A stretch of 51,018 nt of DNA from Candidatus Omnitrophota bacterium. GTDB lineage: Bacteria; Omnitrophota; Omnitrophia; Omnitrophales; Aquincolibacteriaceae. The notes beneath the pieces are model-generated. The model ran no database searches. It worked only from the letters and a program-made list of their open reading frames with translations, and was not told the DNA's origin. The stretch is taken from assembly GCA_022709525.1 (NCBI GenBank), contig JAKLIQ010000004.1, forward strand, positions 137,260 to 188,277. Reading direction: 5' to 3'. A program made the position numbers and the translations under genes. Below, piece after piece: positions 9,598 to 18,147 of the stretch; the first letter of the stretch is position 1; each line of letters starts with the position of its first letter.

Positions 9598-10842
9598 ATG
9601 ATCAACATTCATAAACTCGATCTTCGGACTTGCGCCGCGATCAGCATGCTCGCGCTGTGGGCTTCGCTTACCTTTTCCATAGCTCTTATGGAGATTTCTT
9701 TTGTTTGCGCTTTGGTATTTTGGCTGGCCTGGCGCATCCGTTCTCGAGAGGGAACGGGATTAAAAGATTTGACTGGTTTTGACTGGCAATTATGGGGCCC
9801 TCTCGTATTGTTTCTTCTTGCGGTATTTATCTCCTTTGTCGTTTCTGAATATCCCAAACAAAGTTTTCGGGGTATTTTCAAGATCGCAAAACCGGCGCTT
9901 GCCTTCTTTATCGCGATGGACCTTTTTCGGGAAAATAGATCATTCGAGCGGTTCCGAAGCGTTTTCCTCTGGACGTTCCTTATTGTCGCGATCGACTGCT
10001 CCATCCAATACGCGTTCGGAAAAGATATTCTCCGAGGATTCGCAGCCGAGGATTCGAGCGCCGGGATCCGCCTCGTCGGTCCTTTTGGAAATTTCGCAAA
10101 AATGGCAACCTATTTAGTGCTCGTGATCCCTGTTTTTAGCTTGTTATTTTGCCGTGATTTCATTCAAAAAGAACGGCGAAAAAAATCATTCTACTTTTTA
10201 CTGCTCGCGTTGGCGGGTTTTACGCTCCTTTATTTAACCCGTTGCCGCGGGCCTGTCCTGGCCCTCGCAGTAAGCTTTCTGCTCCTTTTCTCCTATAAAC
10301 GTTGGTTTAAGGCTATCGGCGTCATGTTCATCCTGCTCCTTGCTTTGCTAGCCGTCACACCGCGAGAGATGATCATCCATCTGGATGCGGAAAAGAAGGA
10401 ACAGTCGATCATAGAACGCTTTGAGCTCTGGAAACGAGCGCTTCATGTGATCGAGATCAAGCCGTGGACGGGAACAGGAATCAACACCTACAACGTCGCG
10501 CACGAAAAATACGACAAAACCAAGAATTGGCGCGTACGGGGTTACTACGCTCATAACGGCTATCTCCAGCTGACGGCGGAGATCGGCATCCCGGGAATTC
10601 TTTTTCTTCTTTTTTTCTTTTTGATGCTTTTTAGAAAATCGCTTAAAGCGGCTCAAAACCTGAAGGGGTTGCCGCAAGAATATGACCTATTAGGACTTTT
10701 GACAGCCCTTCTGGCTTTTTTAATCTACGCGGCCTTTGACAACAACCTTCAAAGCCCGCCGTCCCTCATGATGTTCTGGTATCTGGCCGGAATAACCTTG
10801 GCGTTGACCCGCCCAAACACCGCCCCTAAAATCAACACTTGA
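9598..10842 (+). CDS. O-antigen ligase / polymerase (Wzy_C family)
   Basis: A polytopic inner-membrane protein of 414 residues with about 10-11 helices. The Wzy_C domain is recognised by the RCRGPVLALAVSF helix near 220 and by the large periplasmic loop with RFELWKRAL, PWTGTGINTY and AHNGYLQ (around 318-324). In this family the loop takes lipid-linked glycan and joins it to lipid A core, or polymerises it. WaaL-type ligases and Wzy-type polymerases cannot be told apart here. The frame stays open upstream, but residues before MINIHKL only shadow the preceding gene, so the ATG at 9598 is the preferred start. It sits among the LPS-type transferases. Confidence 0.85.
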   Translation: MINIHKLDLRTCAAISMLALWASLTFSIALMEISFVCALVFWLAWRIRSREGTGLKDLTGFDWQLWGPLVLFLLAVFISFVVSEYPKQSFRGIFKIAKPALAFFIAMDLFRENRSFERFRSVFLWTFLIVAIDCSIQYAFGKDILRGFAAEDSSAGIRLVGPFGNFAKMATYLVLVIPVFSLLFCRDFIQKERRKKSFYFLLLALAGFTLLYLTRCRGPVLALAVSFLLLFSYKRWFKAIGVMFILLLALLAVTPREMIIHLDAEKKEQSIIERFELWKRALHVIEIKPWTGTGINTYNVAHEKYDKTKNWRVRGYYAHNGYLQLTAEIGIPGILFLLFFFLMLFRKSLKAAQNLKGLPQEYDLLGLLTALLAFLIYAAFDNNLQSPPSLMMFWYLAGITLALTRPNTAPKINT

Positions 10843-10846
10843 AAAT

Positions 10847-12010
10847 ATGAAACGCTACCTTTTTAAAGACTCCTGGAAGCGGTGGCTGGCGGGCTGCTTT
10901 GACGCGGTCGGCAGCGTCCTTTTCTTTCCGTTCAGGCGGCTGCGTCACCCGCTCGATCTGGCAACTGTTAGAAAGATCCTTGTGATCCGATTGGATCATA
11001 TCGGGGATGTCGTCATGTCCCGGCCGGCGATCCGCGCACTGCATAAGAAATTTCCCCATGCCGAGATCGATTTTCTTGTCACGGAAGATATCGCTCCGCT
11101 TTTTGAAAGTTCCAGAGAGCTCCATAAAGTGATCACCGCCAAACATGGGTGGTTTTTAAGAAAATCCTCTTTCATCGAAAAATTTTCTGAATTCTGGAGG
11201 CTTGTCGGTCTTTTAAAATCGGGGTCCTACGACGTCGGCATTGATCTGCGGGGAGATATCCGCAACATCCTGCTCATGTTTTTGGCCGGTACACGCTACA
11301 CGATCGGGTACGGCATTACGGGAGGGGGATTCCTTTTGAATGAAAATGTGTCGTACGACCGGAACCTGCATCAGATTTGGTTAAACCTCGGTCTTTTAAG
11401 TTCGTTTTTTGTCGCGCAGGACAACAAACTCCTGCCATTTGAATATTCCGCCGAAAGAGCCCAGCAATTCTGGAAAAAGATCCAGACCCTTCCGCCCACG
11501 ACCTTGTTGCCGCGCGTCATGGTCCATATGGGCTCAGGGTACCCGTCCAAGCGCTGGCCCCTGGAAAATTTCAAGGCCCTCATCCAAAAGATCGACCAAG
11601 AGGCGCTTGCTCAAATTGTTCTGATCGGGACTGAGGCCGAAAAGGACGCCTCTCCGGACCTGAAGATCCGCTCCGAGCGGTTGATCGATCTGCGCGGCAA
11701 AACCGATCTTTCGGACCTGCCCGTTCTGCTGGACGTATGCGATATGTTCATCGGCAACGACTCCGGACCCGCTCATATTGCGGCGGCTCAAGGAGCTGAG
11801 GTTATTCTGCTAGCAAGCGGGACAAATGACATTCGTATCTGGCATCCCTGGACTGAACGCCTGCATATTCTGCAGCATGCTGTTCCGTGTTCTCCGTGCG
11901 AAGCCGAGATCTGTCCGGTGGAAGGACATCCTTGCGTGGAAGAGATCACGGTCGATCAAGCTTTTGATGCTTTTTCCTCGGTTCTCAGTCGCCTTCAAAA
12001 AAAATCCTGA
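10847..12010 (+). CDS. Heptosyltransferase family (GT9), WaaF/RfaF-like
   Basis: A GT-B enzyme of 387 residues. After a ~40-residue N-terminal extension come ILVIRLDHIGDVVMS (start of the GT9 domain) and RPAIRALHKKFP. The C-terminal half has HMGSGYPSKRWPLENF (the usual G-x-KRWP nucleotide-sugar site) and FIGNDSGPAHIAAA with the conserved D-SGP-H. A cysteine-rich tail (CSPCEAEICPVEGHPC) near the C-terminus is shared by many GT9 proteins. Known members add L,D-heptose to the inner core of lipopolysaccharide; the GmhB-like phosphatase at 17584 would fit heptose synthesis. The gap to the preceding gene is 4 bases. Confidence 0.87.
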   Translation: MKRYLFKDSWKRWLAGCFDAVGSVLFFPFRRLRHPLDLATVRKILVIRLDHIGDVVMSRPAIRALHKKFPHAEIDFLVTEDIAPLFESSRELHKVITAKHGWFLRKSSFIEKFSEFWRLVGLLKSGSYDVGIDLRGDIRNILLMFLAGTRYTIGYGITGGGFLLNENVSYDRNLHQIWLNLGLLSSFFVAQDNKLLPFEYSAERAQQFWKKIQTLPPTTLLPRVMVHMGSGYPSKRWPLENFKALIQKIDQEALAQIVLIGTEAEKDASPDLKIRSERLIDLRGKTDLSDLPVLLDVCDMFIGNDSGPAHIAAAQGAEVILLASGTNDIRIWHPWTERLHILQHAVPCSPCEAEICPVEGHPCVEEITVDQAFDAFSSVLSRLQKKS

Positions 12011-12048
12011 GCTATCATGGTCCTTTTCAATGAAAGAAGCGGGAAATC

Positions 12049-13194
12049 ATGACCTCCCAAGTCACCATTCATGAAAAAAAAATAAAGACTTGGGAGGTGC
12101 CACGTCACCGGGTCGGTCTCGATGTGAGAATGCTGCAGCATTCGGGGATCGGGACCTATCTCCGCGGATTGCTTGCCGGTTTTGAAACGCTATCGCTTAA
12201 AAAAGAACTTGCCCTCTTCGGCCCGGATGAAAAAGGCCGCGCCTTTTTCTCCGCTCCGATCTATTCTGTCCGGGAGCAGCTCCAGTATCCCGCGCGGGTC
12301 AGGCAATGTCTTTTATGGCACGCGCCGCATTACAATGTGCCGCTTTGGAAGGGGAAAACCAAACTTGTCGTCACGATCCATGACATCATTCACTGGATCT
12401 TCCGCGAACAGTTCCTGACGCCGCTTCAAACCGCCTACGCCGGATTCATGTTGAGGCGAGCAATCGTATCCGCCGATCATATTATCGCCGTCTCCCATCA
12501 TACAAAAAACGACCTCATCGAACATTTTCGCGCCCCGGAAGAAAAGATCACCGTGATCCACGAAGGAGTCGGCGAAAACCATAAGGAACTTCCTCCAAGC
12601 GAATTAAAATCCGCCTTTGAAAAAATCCGGACCAAATACGGCCTTCCAGAGGATTTCTTTCTCTATGTCGGCCTTATGAAACCACATAAAAATGTCCTGA
12701 TGCTGATGAAGATCTTCCGCAAACTCAAAGAAGAGGGGAAAGTTCGAAGCTCGCTCGTCCTGATCGGCAGAAAAGATAAAAAATATCCCCGCGGATACGA
12801 AGAATTGTCCGCCTTGAGCTCAACAAAAGATATCATTCATCTGTCAACGATCGATCCGGACGAATTGAAGGTCTTCTATAACCAAGCGCTTGCGCTGATC
12901 CACCCGTCGCTTTATGAAGGATTCGGCCTGACGCTCCTTGAGGCCATGCGATCGGGAACGCCGGTGCTTACGACCCATGCCTCTTCTATCCCGGAAGTGG
13001 TCGGAGATGCCGCTCTGCGCGTTAATGCTACCGATGAAGCCGCCATGCGGGATGCCATCATCCGGCTGGACCAGGATGGGTCATTGCGAGCATCGCTTCG
13101 GGAAAAAGGCCTTGCGCGGGCTGAAACATTCAGCTGGAACGAGACAGCCGCCAAAACGGCTGTCGTCTATGAAAAGGTGCTGGCCGAAACATGA
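12049..13194 (+). CDS. Glycosyltransferase family 4, mannosyltransferase-like
   Basis: A 381-residue GT-B glycosyltransferase. The domain begins at RVGLDVRMLQHSGIGTYLRGLL, with the acceptor-side G-x-G-TYL loop. The donor half has VHEGVGE, YVGLMKPHKNV and HPSLYEGFGLTLLEAM with the family's E-x7-E pattern. The first ~20 residues (MTSQVTIHEKKIKTW...) are not family-like and are encoded by a perfect 12-bp inverted repeat (12052-12098). The true start could therefore be a later GTG/ATG (12097, 12124 or 12130), and the ATG at 12049 has only a weak ribosome site. The 3' end is ATGA-coupled to the next GT4. Sugar specificity is unknown. Confidence 0.83.
   Translation: MTSQVTIHEKKIKTWEVPRHRVGLDVRMLQHSGIGTYLRGLLAGFETLSLKKELALFGPDEKGRAFFSAPIYSVREQLQYPARVRQCLLWHAPHYNVPLWKGKTKLVVTIHDIIHWIFREQFLTPLQTAYAGFMLRRAIVSADHIIAVSHHTKNDLIEHFRAPEEKITVIHEGVGENHKELPPSELKSAFEKIRTKYGLPEDFFLYVGLMKPHKNVLMLMKIFRKLKEEGKVRSSLVLIGRKDKKYPRGYEELSALSSTKDIIHLSTIDPDELKVFYNQALALIHPSLYEGFGLTLLEAMRSGTPVLTTHASSIPEVVGDAALRVNATDEAAMRDAIIRLDQDGSLRASLREKGLARAETFSWNETAAKTAVVYEKVLAET
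12052..12098. repeat. Perfect 12-bp inverted repeat (candidate mRNA hairpin) at a GT4 start
   Basis: ACCTCCCAAGTC at 12052-12063 is exactly complementary to GACTTGGGAGGT at 12087-12098, with a 23-base A-rich loop. The left arm follows directly after the ATG at 12049. The right arm contains GGGAGG, a Shine-Dalgarno-like sequence that the hairpin would hide. The loop also holds a tiny frame, ATG-AAA-AAA-AAA-TAA (12071-12085). No T-tract follows on either strand, so it does not look like an intrinsic terminator. The repeat is plain in the sequence; a role in translation control is inference. Confidence 0.7.
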
Positions 13195-14282
13195 AAGTCG
13201 CTTTAGTCCATGACTGGCTCATTCATATGCGGGGAGGGGAAAAGGTCTTAGACGCTCTCGCCGAACTTTATCCGGACGCGACCCTTTACACGCTTTTTGT
13301 CGACCGCCGCAAGATCAGCCCGAACCTCGCCCGATTAAAGATCAAAACTTCCTTTCTTCAATATCTTCCAGGCATCCGGACTTACTACCGATGGCTTTTA
13401 CCCATTCTTCCGCTCGCGATCCGTTCGCTTAAGATCGAGGATGCGGACCTCGTGATCTCAAGCTCCCATTGCGTCGCGAAAGGCATTGGCGTCCCGAAAA
13501 ACGCCTATCACATCTGCTACTGCCATACACCGATGCGTTATCTCTGGGGATTTCAGGATGTTTATTTCAGCCGTTATCTTATGCCGGTCCGCGTTCTCAT
13601 TAACTTCTTTCTTCGCCCCCTTAAGGCATGGGATCTTGAGTCCAACAAGTCCGTGGATCTCTTTATCGCGAATTCCGAATACATCAAAAACCGCATCAAA
13701 ACGGTCTATCAGCGCGACGCCCTGGTCGTTCATCCACCGCTTGAAACGGCTTTTTTCAAACCCTCCGGGCCCGATGAAAATTTTTATCTTGCAGTTTCAC
13801 ATTTTGTTCCGTATAAAAGACTCGAGCTTGTGATCGAAGCTTTTAATAAGCTGGCGCGCAAACTCGTCGTGATCGGCTCCGGCCCCTTGGCGACCCAATA
13901 TCAGAAACTCCGCACAAGCGATCTGATCTCCTTCTGGGGAAGTGTCAGCGACGAAGAGCTTCGTAAGGCCTACGGCGGCGCCAAAGCGCTGGTCTTTCCG
14001 ACAGAAGAAGATTTCGGGATCGTCCCGCTTGAGGCGCAAGCCTGCGGAACGCCGGTCATCGCGTTCCGGAGAGGCGGGGCGCTTGAAACGGTGCAAAGCG
14101 GCGTTTTTTTTGACGAGCAAACACCGGAGGCCGTCCGCGAAGCGGTGTTGCGATTCGAAAGCCAGCATTTCGAGAGGGACGAGGTCTCAAAAAAAGTTCA
14201 AAGATTCGGCCGGGACCGGTTTCTTGAAAACATGAAAAACATAGTTGCGAATAATTACTTAAAACAAACGAAAAAAACATGA
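13191..14282 (+). CDS. Glycosyltransferase family 4, WbaZ-like
   Basis: A GT-B glycosyltransferase of 363 residues. The N-terminal part is the WbaZ/mannosyltransferase type: VALVHDWLIHMRGGEKVL (glycine-rich loop), DLVISSSHCVAKG, and CYCHTPMRYLWGFQD around 108-122. The donor half shows FVPYKRLELVIEAF, VIGSGPL, and FPTEEDFGIVPLEAQACGTPVIAF with the conserved E-x7-E. Members usually transfer mannose or related sugars to O-antigen or capsule intermediates. It is ATGA-coupled on both sides, directly before the initiating phosphosugar transferase, which supports a role early in repeat-unit assembly. Confidence 0.86.
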   Translation: MKVALVHDWLIHMRGGEKVLDALAELYPDATLYTLFVDRRKISPNLARLKIKTSFLQYLPGIRTYYRWLLPILPLAIRSLKIEDADLVISSSHCVAKGIGVPKNAYHICYCHTPMRYLWGFQDVYFSRYLMPVRVLINFFLRPLKAWDLESNKSVDLFIANSEYIKNRIKTVYQRDALVVHPPLETAFFKPSGPDENFYLAVSHFVPYKRLELVIEAFNKLARKLVVIGSGPLATQYQKLRTSDLISFWGSVSDEELRKAYGGAKALVFPTEEDFGIVPLEAQACGTPVIAFRRGGALETVQSGVFFDEQTPEAVREAVLRFESQHFERDEVSKKVQRFGRDRFLENMKNIVANNYLKQTKKT

Positions 14283-15673
14283 GATCGACGCATTCGAGAC
14301 ATCTTGTCAAAGCCGCCATCCTCGTCGATTCGGCGATGATCGTCCTGAGCTTTGTGATCGCTTACTTTTTCCGCTTTATGTTCGGTCTGCCCACAAACCT
14401 CGGTATCCCTCCGATCTCCGATTATTGGCATGCGCTGTGGGGTATCATCCCGGTCTACCTTTGGCTTTTCCACGAAGCGGGCCTCTACCAGCCCTCCCGC
14501 CATATGCGCCGCATCGAGGAGATCTTTCTTGTCATTAAAGTCGTTACCTACGCGATCGTCCTCCTGATGGCGGCCACATTTTTCTACCGCGAATTCTCGT
14601 ATTCACGTCTCTATCTTGTCTTTATGTGGCTTTTTTCGTGCATCTTCATCAGCGTGGGCCGCTACGCTTTGATTCAATGGGGTTATTGGCGGCGGCTGAG
14701 GAAAAAAGATATGACCGAAGTCCTTCTGATCGGGCTGAACCGCAATACGCGCGACCTCATCCAGTGGATGAAAAATAATCCGCACTACGGCCAAAAACCC
14801 GTCGGCATTCTGGTCAAGAGCGTCGAAGATATCGGAAAGCATGTGGAGGATGTTCCCATCCTGGGCCTTCACGAACACTGGGAAACTTTCATTGAAAAAC
14901 TTCAGCCCGATCAGGTCGTACTGCTGGATGAACAATTTTCCCGCGAAAAGATCACGGACCTTGTAGCGGCCTGCGAGGACGCTTTTATCGATTTTAAGAT
15001 GGGCGCCGATATTTACGGCCTCATCGCCAGCAACGTCGGCGTGGAATATGTCAGCCATATCCCGCTCCTGGGTTTCCGTTCGCTTCCTTTGGACGATCCC
15101 TGGAACCGTTTCCTGAAAAGGATCTTTGACTTTTGCGTGGCGGGCATCATGACGCTTGCGTTCCTTCCGATCGGAATGGTCATCGCGATTTTGATCAAGC
15201 TGGGGGACGGAGGACCTGTATTCTATTTCCAGGAACGCATGGGCCGCGACGGAAAGGTTTTCCGTCTCATCAAGTTCCGCACAATGAGGATCAACGCCGA
15301 GCAAGAAACCGGCCCCGTCTGGGCGAAACCGGAAGATGAGAGACGCACGCCGACCGGAGAGATCCTTCGCCGCTGGAATCTTGACGAATTTCCGCAACTT
15401 TTGAATGTGCTTGCCGGAAACATGAGTCTTGTGGGCCCGCGTCCCGAACGACCGCATTTCGTGGATAAATTCCGGGAACATGTGCCGCGTTACATGGCCC
15501 GCCATAAAGTTAAATCCGGAGTGACCGGCTGGGCCCAAGTCCATGGGCTTCGGGGAGATACTTCGATCGAGGAGCGCATCAAATATGACCTTTATTACAT
15601 GGAACATTGGTCGTTACTCTTGGATATTGAAATCCTGGTCATGACGCTATTTGCATTCAAAAACGCTTATTGA
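14279..15673 (+). CDS. Polyprenyl glycosylphosphotransferase (WcaJ/WbaP-type initiating enzyme)
   Basis: Starts glycan assembly by moving a sugar-1-phosphate from a nucleotide sugar to undecaprenyl phosphate on the inner membrane. The 464 residues hold four to five N-terminal helices (to about 125), a Rossmann-like CoA-binding domain (about 145-265), a re-entrant helix near 280-300 and the bacterial sugar-transferase domain. Motifs in that last domain are KFRTM (~332), NLDEFPQLLNVL (~366), SLVGPRPERP (~383) and the terminal GLRGDTSIEERIKYDLYY stretch. Family members transfer glucose, galactose or their derivatives; which one is unclear. The start overlaps the preceding GT4 stop (ATGA). This marks the region as a lipid-carrier-dependent glycan pathway. 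Confidence 0.9.
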   Translation: MRSTHSRHLVKAAILVDSAMIVLSFVIAYFFRFMFGLPTNLGIPPISDYWHALWGIIPVYLWLFHEAGLYQPSRHMRRIEEIFLVIKVVTYAIVLLMAATFFYREFSYSRLYLVFMWLFSCIFISVGRYALIQWGYWRRLRKKDMTEVLLIGLNRNTRDLIQWMKNNPHYGQKPVGILVKSVEDIGKHVEDVPILGLHEHWETFIEKLQPDQVVLLDEQFSREKITDLVAACEDAFIDFKMGADIYGLIASNVGVEYVSHIPLLGFRSLPLDDPWNRFLKRIFDFCVAGIMTLAFLPIGMVIAILIKLGDGGPVFYFQERMGRDGKVFRLIKFRTMRINAEQETGPVWAKPEDERRTPTGEILRRWNLDEFPQLLNVLAGNMSLVGPRPERPHFVDKFREHVPRYMARHKVKSGVTGWAQVHGLRGDTSIEERIKYDLYYMEHWSLLLDIEILVMTLFAFKNAY

Positions 15674-15683
15674 GAAAGGGTGT

Positions 15684-16457
15684 ATGGAAAAAGCCGCTAT
15701 TTCTGTTGTCGTGATCGCAAAGAATGAAGAAAAGCGACTCGCCGAGTGTCTTCAAAGCGCTTCTTTCGCGGCTGAGATCGTTGTCCTCGACGATATGTCG
15801 ACCGACCGCACTGTGGAGATCGCCAAACAATTCGGCGCGAAAGTCTTTCAGCGCGCTATGGACATCGAAGGACGGCACCGCAATTACGCCTATAGTCTCG
15901 CCACTCAACCGTGGGTCTTTTCACTCGATGCCGATGAACGCATCACGCCCGAACTCGCCGAAGAGCTCGCCAAAGTCGCGTCGAACCCGAACGATCCGCA
16001 TACCTGCTATTCCATGCCGGTGAAGACTTTTATCGGAACCGACTGGATCAAGGGCGGCGGCTACTATCCGGCGCCCAAAACGCGGTTTTTTAAACGGGGG
16101 CAATTCAAGTACGAGGAAGCCCGCGTCCATCCCAAAATGTTCTACGAAGGGACTTGCGGCTCTCTGAAAGGGGATATCCTCCACTATTCCAGCCCAAGCT
16201 GGGAGAACTGGATCTCGAAGTTCAATCGTGAAACAGGCCTCGAAGCGGAAAAATGGGTCAAAGACGGACGGAAAATGGGGCCCTGGCGCGTGCTCCGGAA
16301 GGCAGCGAGCCGCTTTCTAAAGTATTATTTCCAAAAAGATGGCATCCGGAACGGCTACACCGGATTCCTCATGTCCTTTTTCCATTCCGCGTATCAGATC
16401 ATCGCTTACGCGAAATACCGCGAACTCAAGCGTGCTCTGGAAACCAACACCAAGTAG
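15684..16457 (+). CDS. WaaE-like glycosyltransferase family 2 (paralogue)
   Basis: A 257-residue GT2 related to the protein encoded at 8840-9583. It has VVVIAKNEEKRLAECL at the start, VVLDDMSTDRT, RHRNYAYSLA and SLDADERITPELAEEL (DxD site near 83). The ~90-residue C-terminal region, rich in basic and aromatic residues, ends with FFHSAYQIIAYAKYRE and may lie on the membrane. The ATG at 15684 is chosen because GAGAAAGGG stands just upstream and the family begins at this point; an in-frame ATG at 15651 would overlap the previous gene. It probably adds a core or repeat-unit sugar; donor and acceptor are not readable. Confidence 0.83.
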   Translation: MEKAAISVVVIAKNEEKRLAECLQSASFAAEIVVLDDMSTDRTVEIAKQFGAKVFQRAMDIEGRHRNYAYSLATQPWVFSLDADERITPELAEELAKVASNPNDPHTCYSMPVKTFIGTDWIKGGGYYPAPKTRFFKRGQFKYEEARVHPKMFYEGTCGSLKGDILHYSSPSWENWISKFNRETGLEAEKWVKDGRKMGPWRVLRKAASRFLKYYFQKDGIRNGYTGFLMSFFHSAYQIIAYAKYRELKRALETNTK

Positions 16458-16463
16458 GAAGCC

Positions 16464-17582
16464 ATGATGAAAGTTCCGTATTTCGATCTCGCACGTTCCC
16501 ATCAAAAATTCTTCGATCAGGCGCAGAGCGCGTTCGACCGGATCTTGAAAAGCGGCGCCTACATCCTGGGGCCCGCCCTTAAAGACCTCGAAGCCGAATT
16601 CGCGGCTTACATCGGAACAAAATACGCCTTGGGAGTCGGTTCTGGCACGGATGCGTTAACCTTTTCGCTTAAGGCCTTAGACATTAAAAAAGGAGACGAG
16701 GTTATTGTCCCATCCTTTACTTTTACTTCGACGGCGCTTGCCGTGATCCACGCCGGTGCGATCCCGGTGTTTGCGGACGTGGACGAAGAGACTTTCAATC
16801 TGGACCCCCGGTCCGTCACGCAGGCCTTGAGCCGGAAAACCCGCGCTATGATACCGGTACATCTGTTCGGGCAATGCGCCAATATGACGGCCCTCATGAC
16901 GATCGCGAAACAAAAGAAACTCAAGGTCGTGGAAGATGCCTGCCAGGCTCACGGCGCCCTGTGGAACAAGACTATGGCGGGCGCCTTTGGCCATGCCGGC
17001 TGTTTCAGCTTTTATCCCACAAAAAATCTCGGCGGCGTCGGCGACGGCGGCATGGTCACCACCTCGGATGAAAAGATCATGAGACGCGTCATTCAGTACC
17101 GAAATCTCGGGAAAGGGATCGACGATCCTTTTGTGCATGATGAGATCGGATGGACCAGCCGGCTCGACAGCATTCAGGCCGCATTTTTAAGCATCAAGCT
17201 GAAATTCCTGGATGAGCTCAACCGGGAACGCCGCGCCGTCGCCGAAATGTATCACAAAAAACTCGCGCGCACGCCGCTTTGTTTACCGCACGAAGCCCGC
17301 GACGCTTATCACGTTTATCATCTTTATGTTGTCCGGGTCCCGGACGGAAAGCGGGATGCCCTCAAAGAGCATCTGGCCAAGGAAGGGATCCCCACCATGG
17401 TCCACTACGCAACGCCGGTCCATGCCCAACCGATCATCAAAAAAAACAAGCTCCGTAAAATTAAACTTCCTGTCACGGAAAAGCTCCGCGGGGAGGTCCT
17501 CACGCTCCCGCTTTTTCCGGGAATGACCGAACCGGAGATCGACGCCGTGGCCGCCTCCGTCAAACGATTCTTCGGGGATTAA
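16464..17582 (+). CDS. DegT/DnrJ/EryC1/StrS family PLP aminotransferase
   Basis: A sugar aminotransferase of 372 residues that would add an amino group to a nucleotide-bound keto-sugar. The fold-type-I features are all present: SGTDALTFSLKALD (phosphate-binding start), VVEDACQAHGA with D158 (pyridine-nitrogen partner) and SFYPTKNLGG with the PLP lysine K187. The N-terminal VPYFDL is typical of the family. AGGAAG precedes the ATG at 16464; a second ATG follows directly. The oxidase or dehydratase that would make its keto-sugar substrate is not in this window, so the amino sugar formed is unknown. One base separates it from the phosphatase gene. Confidence 0.88.
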   Translation: MMKVPYFDLARSHQKFFDQAQSAFDRILKSGAYILGPALKDLEAEFAAYIGTKYALGVGSGTDALTFSLKALDIKKGDEVIVPSFTFTSTALAVIHAGAIPVFADVDEETFNLDPRSVTQALSRKTRAMIPVHLFGQCANMTALMTIAKQKKLKVVEDACQAHGALWNKTMAGAFGHAGCFSFYPTKNLGGVGDGGMVTTSDEKIMRRVIQYRNLGKGIDDPFVHDEIGWTSRLDSIQAAFLSIKLKFLDELNRERRAVAEMYHKKLARTPLCLPHEARDAYHVYHLYVVRVPDGKRDALKEHLAKEGIPTMVHYATPVHAQPIIKKNKLRKIKLPVTEKLRGEVLTLPLFPGMTEPEIDAVAASVKRFFGD

Positions 17583-17583
17583 T

Positions 17584-18141
17584 ATGCAAAAACCGCTCCG
17601 CAAAGTCGTCTTCGTCGACCGCGACGGCGTCATCAATGTCGACCTCTGGAAGTACGTGGAATCCTGGGATGAATTTCGTTTTGAAAAGGGAGCGCTTGAA
17701 GGCCTCAAAATGTTAAGCGAGGCCGGATTCGATATCTACATCATCTCCAACCAGGCCGGCGTCGGAGACGGCATCTTTACCGAGGCGGCCATGTGGCAGG
17801 TCCATGAAAAAATGGTCGAAGCCATGAAAAAATACGGGATCCTGATCCGGGGAGCCCGATACTGCACTCACGGTAAAAAAGAAAACTGCGACTGCCGGAA
17901 ACCGAAAACCAAACTTCTTGAAAAGGCAGTGACAGGCGTCAATTTCGATAAAAAAAAGACTTTCTTCATCGGCGACAAATCAAGCGATCTTGAGGCGGGA
18001 AAGAATTTCGGCGTTCATACGATTCTTGTGCGCACGGGTTACGGCCCCAAAACAGAGAAAAAACTGACGGAAGCGCTCCGGCCCGAGCATATCGCCCACA
18101 ACCTTGTCGAAGCCGCCTCCATCGTCATCCAAAACTCTTGA
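17584..18141 (+). CDS. HAD-IIIA phosphatase, GmhB-like (heptose bisphosphatase or histidinol-phosphatase)
   Basis: A 185-residue HAD phosphatase. Motif I is VFVDRDGVIN (nucleophile D12, D14), motif II is the ISNQAG serine, motif III the lysine in CRKPKTKLL, and motif IV GDKSSDLEAGK. A zinc-site pattern C-x-H...C-x-C (YCTHGKKENCDCRKP) matches GmhB, which removes the 7-phosphate from D-glycero-D-manno-heptose 1,7-bisphosphate. The glycan neighbours and the GT9 gene favour heptose synthesis, but the other heptose genes are absent. The same family includes HisB-type histidinol-phosphatases, and the his cluster 28 kb downstream shows no phosphatase, so that role stays possible. Confidence 0.82.
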   Translation: MQKPLRKVVFVDRDGVINVDLWKYVESWDEFRFEKGALEGLKMLSEAGFDIYIISNQAGVGDGIFTEAAMWQVHEKMVEAMKKYGILIRGARYCTHGKKENCDCRKPKTKLLEKAVTGVNFDKKKTFFIGDKSSDLEAGKNFGVHTILVRTGYGPKTEKKLTEALRPEHIAHNLVEAASIVIQNS

Positions 18142-18147
18142 TAAATC

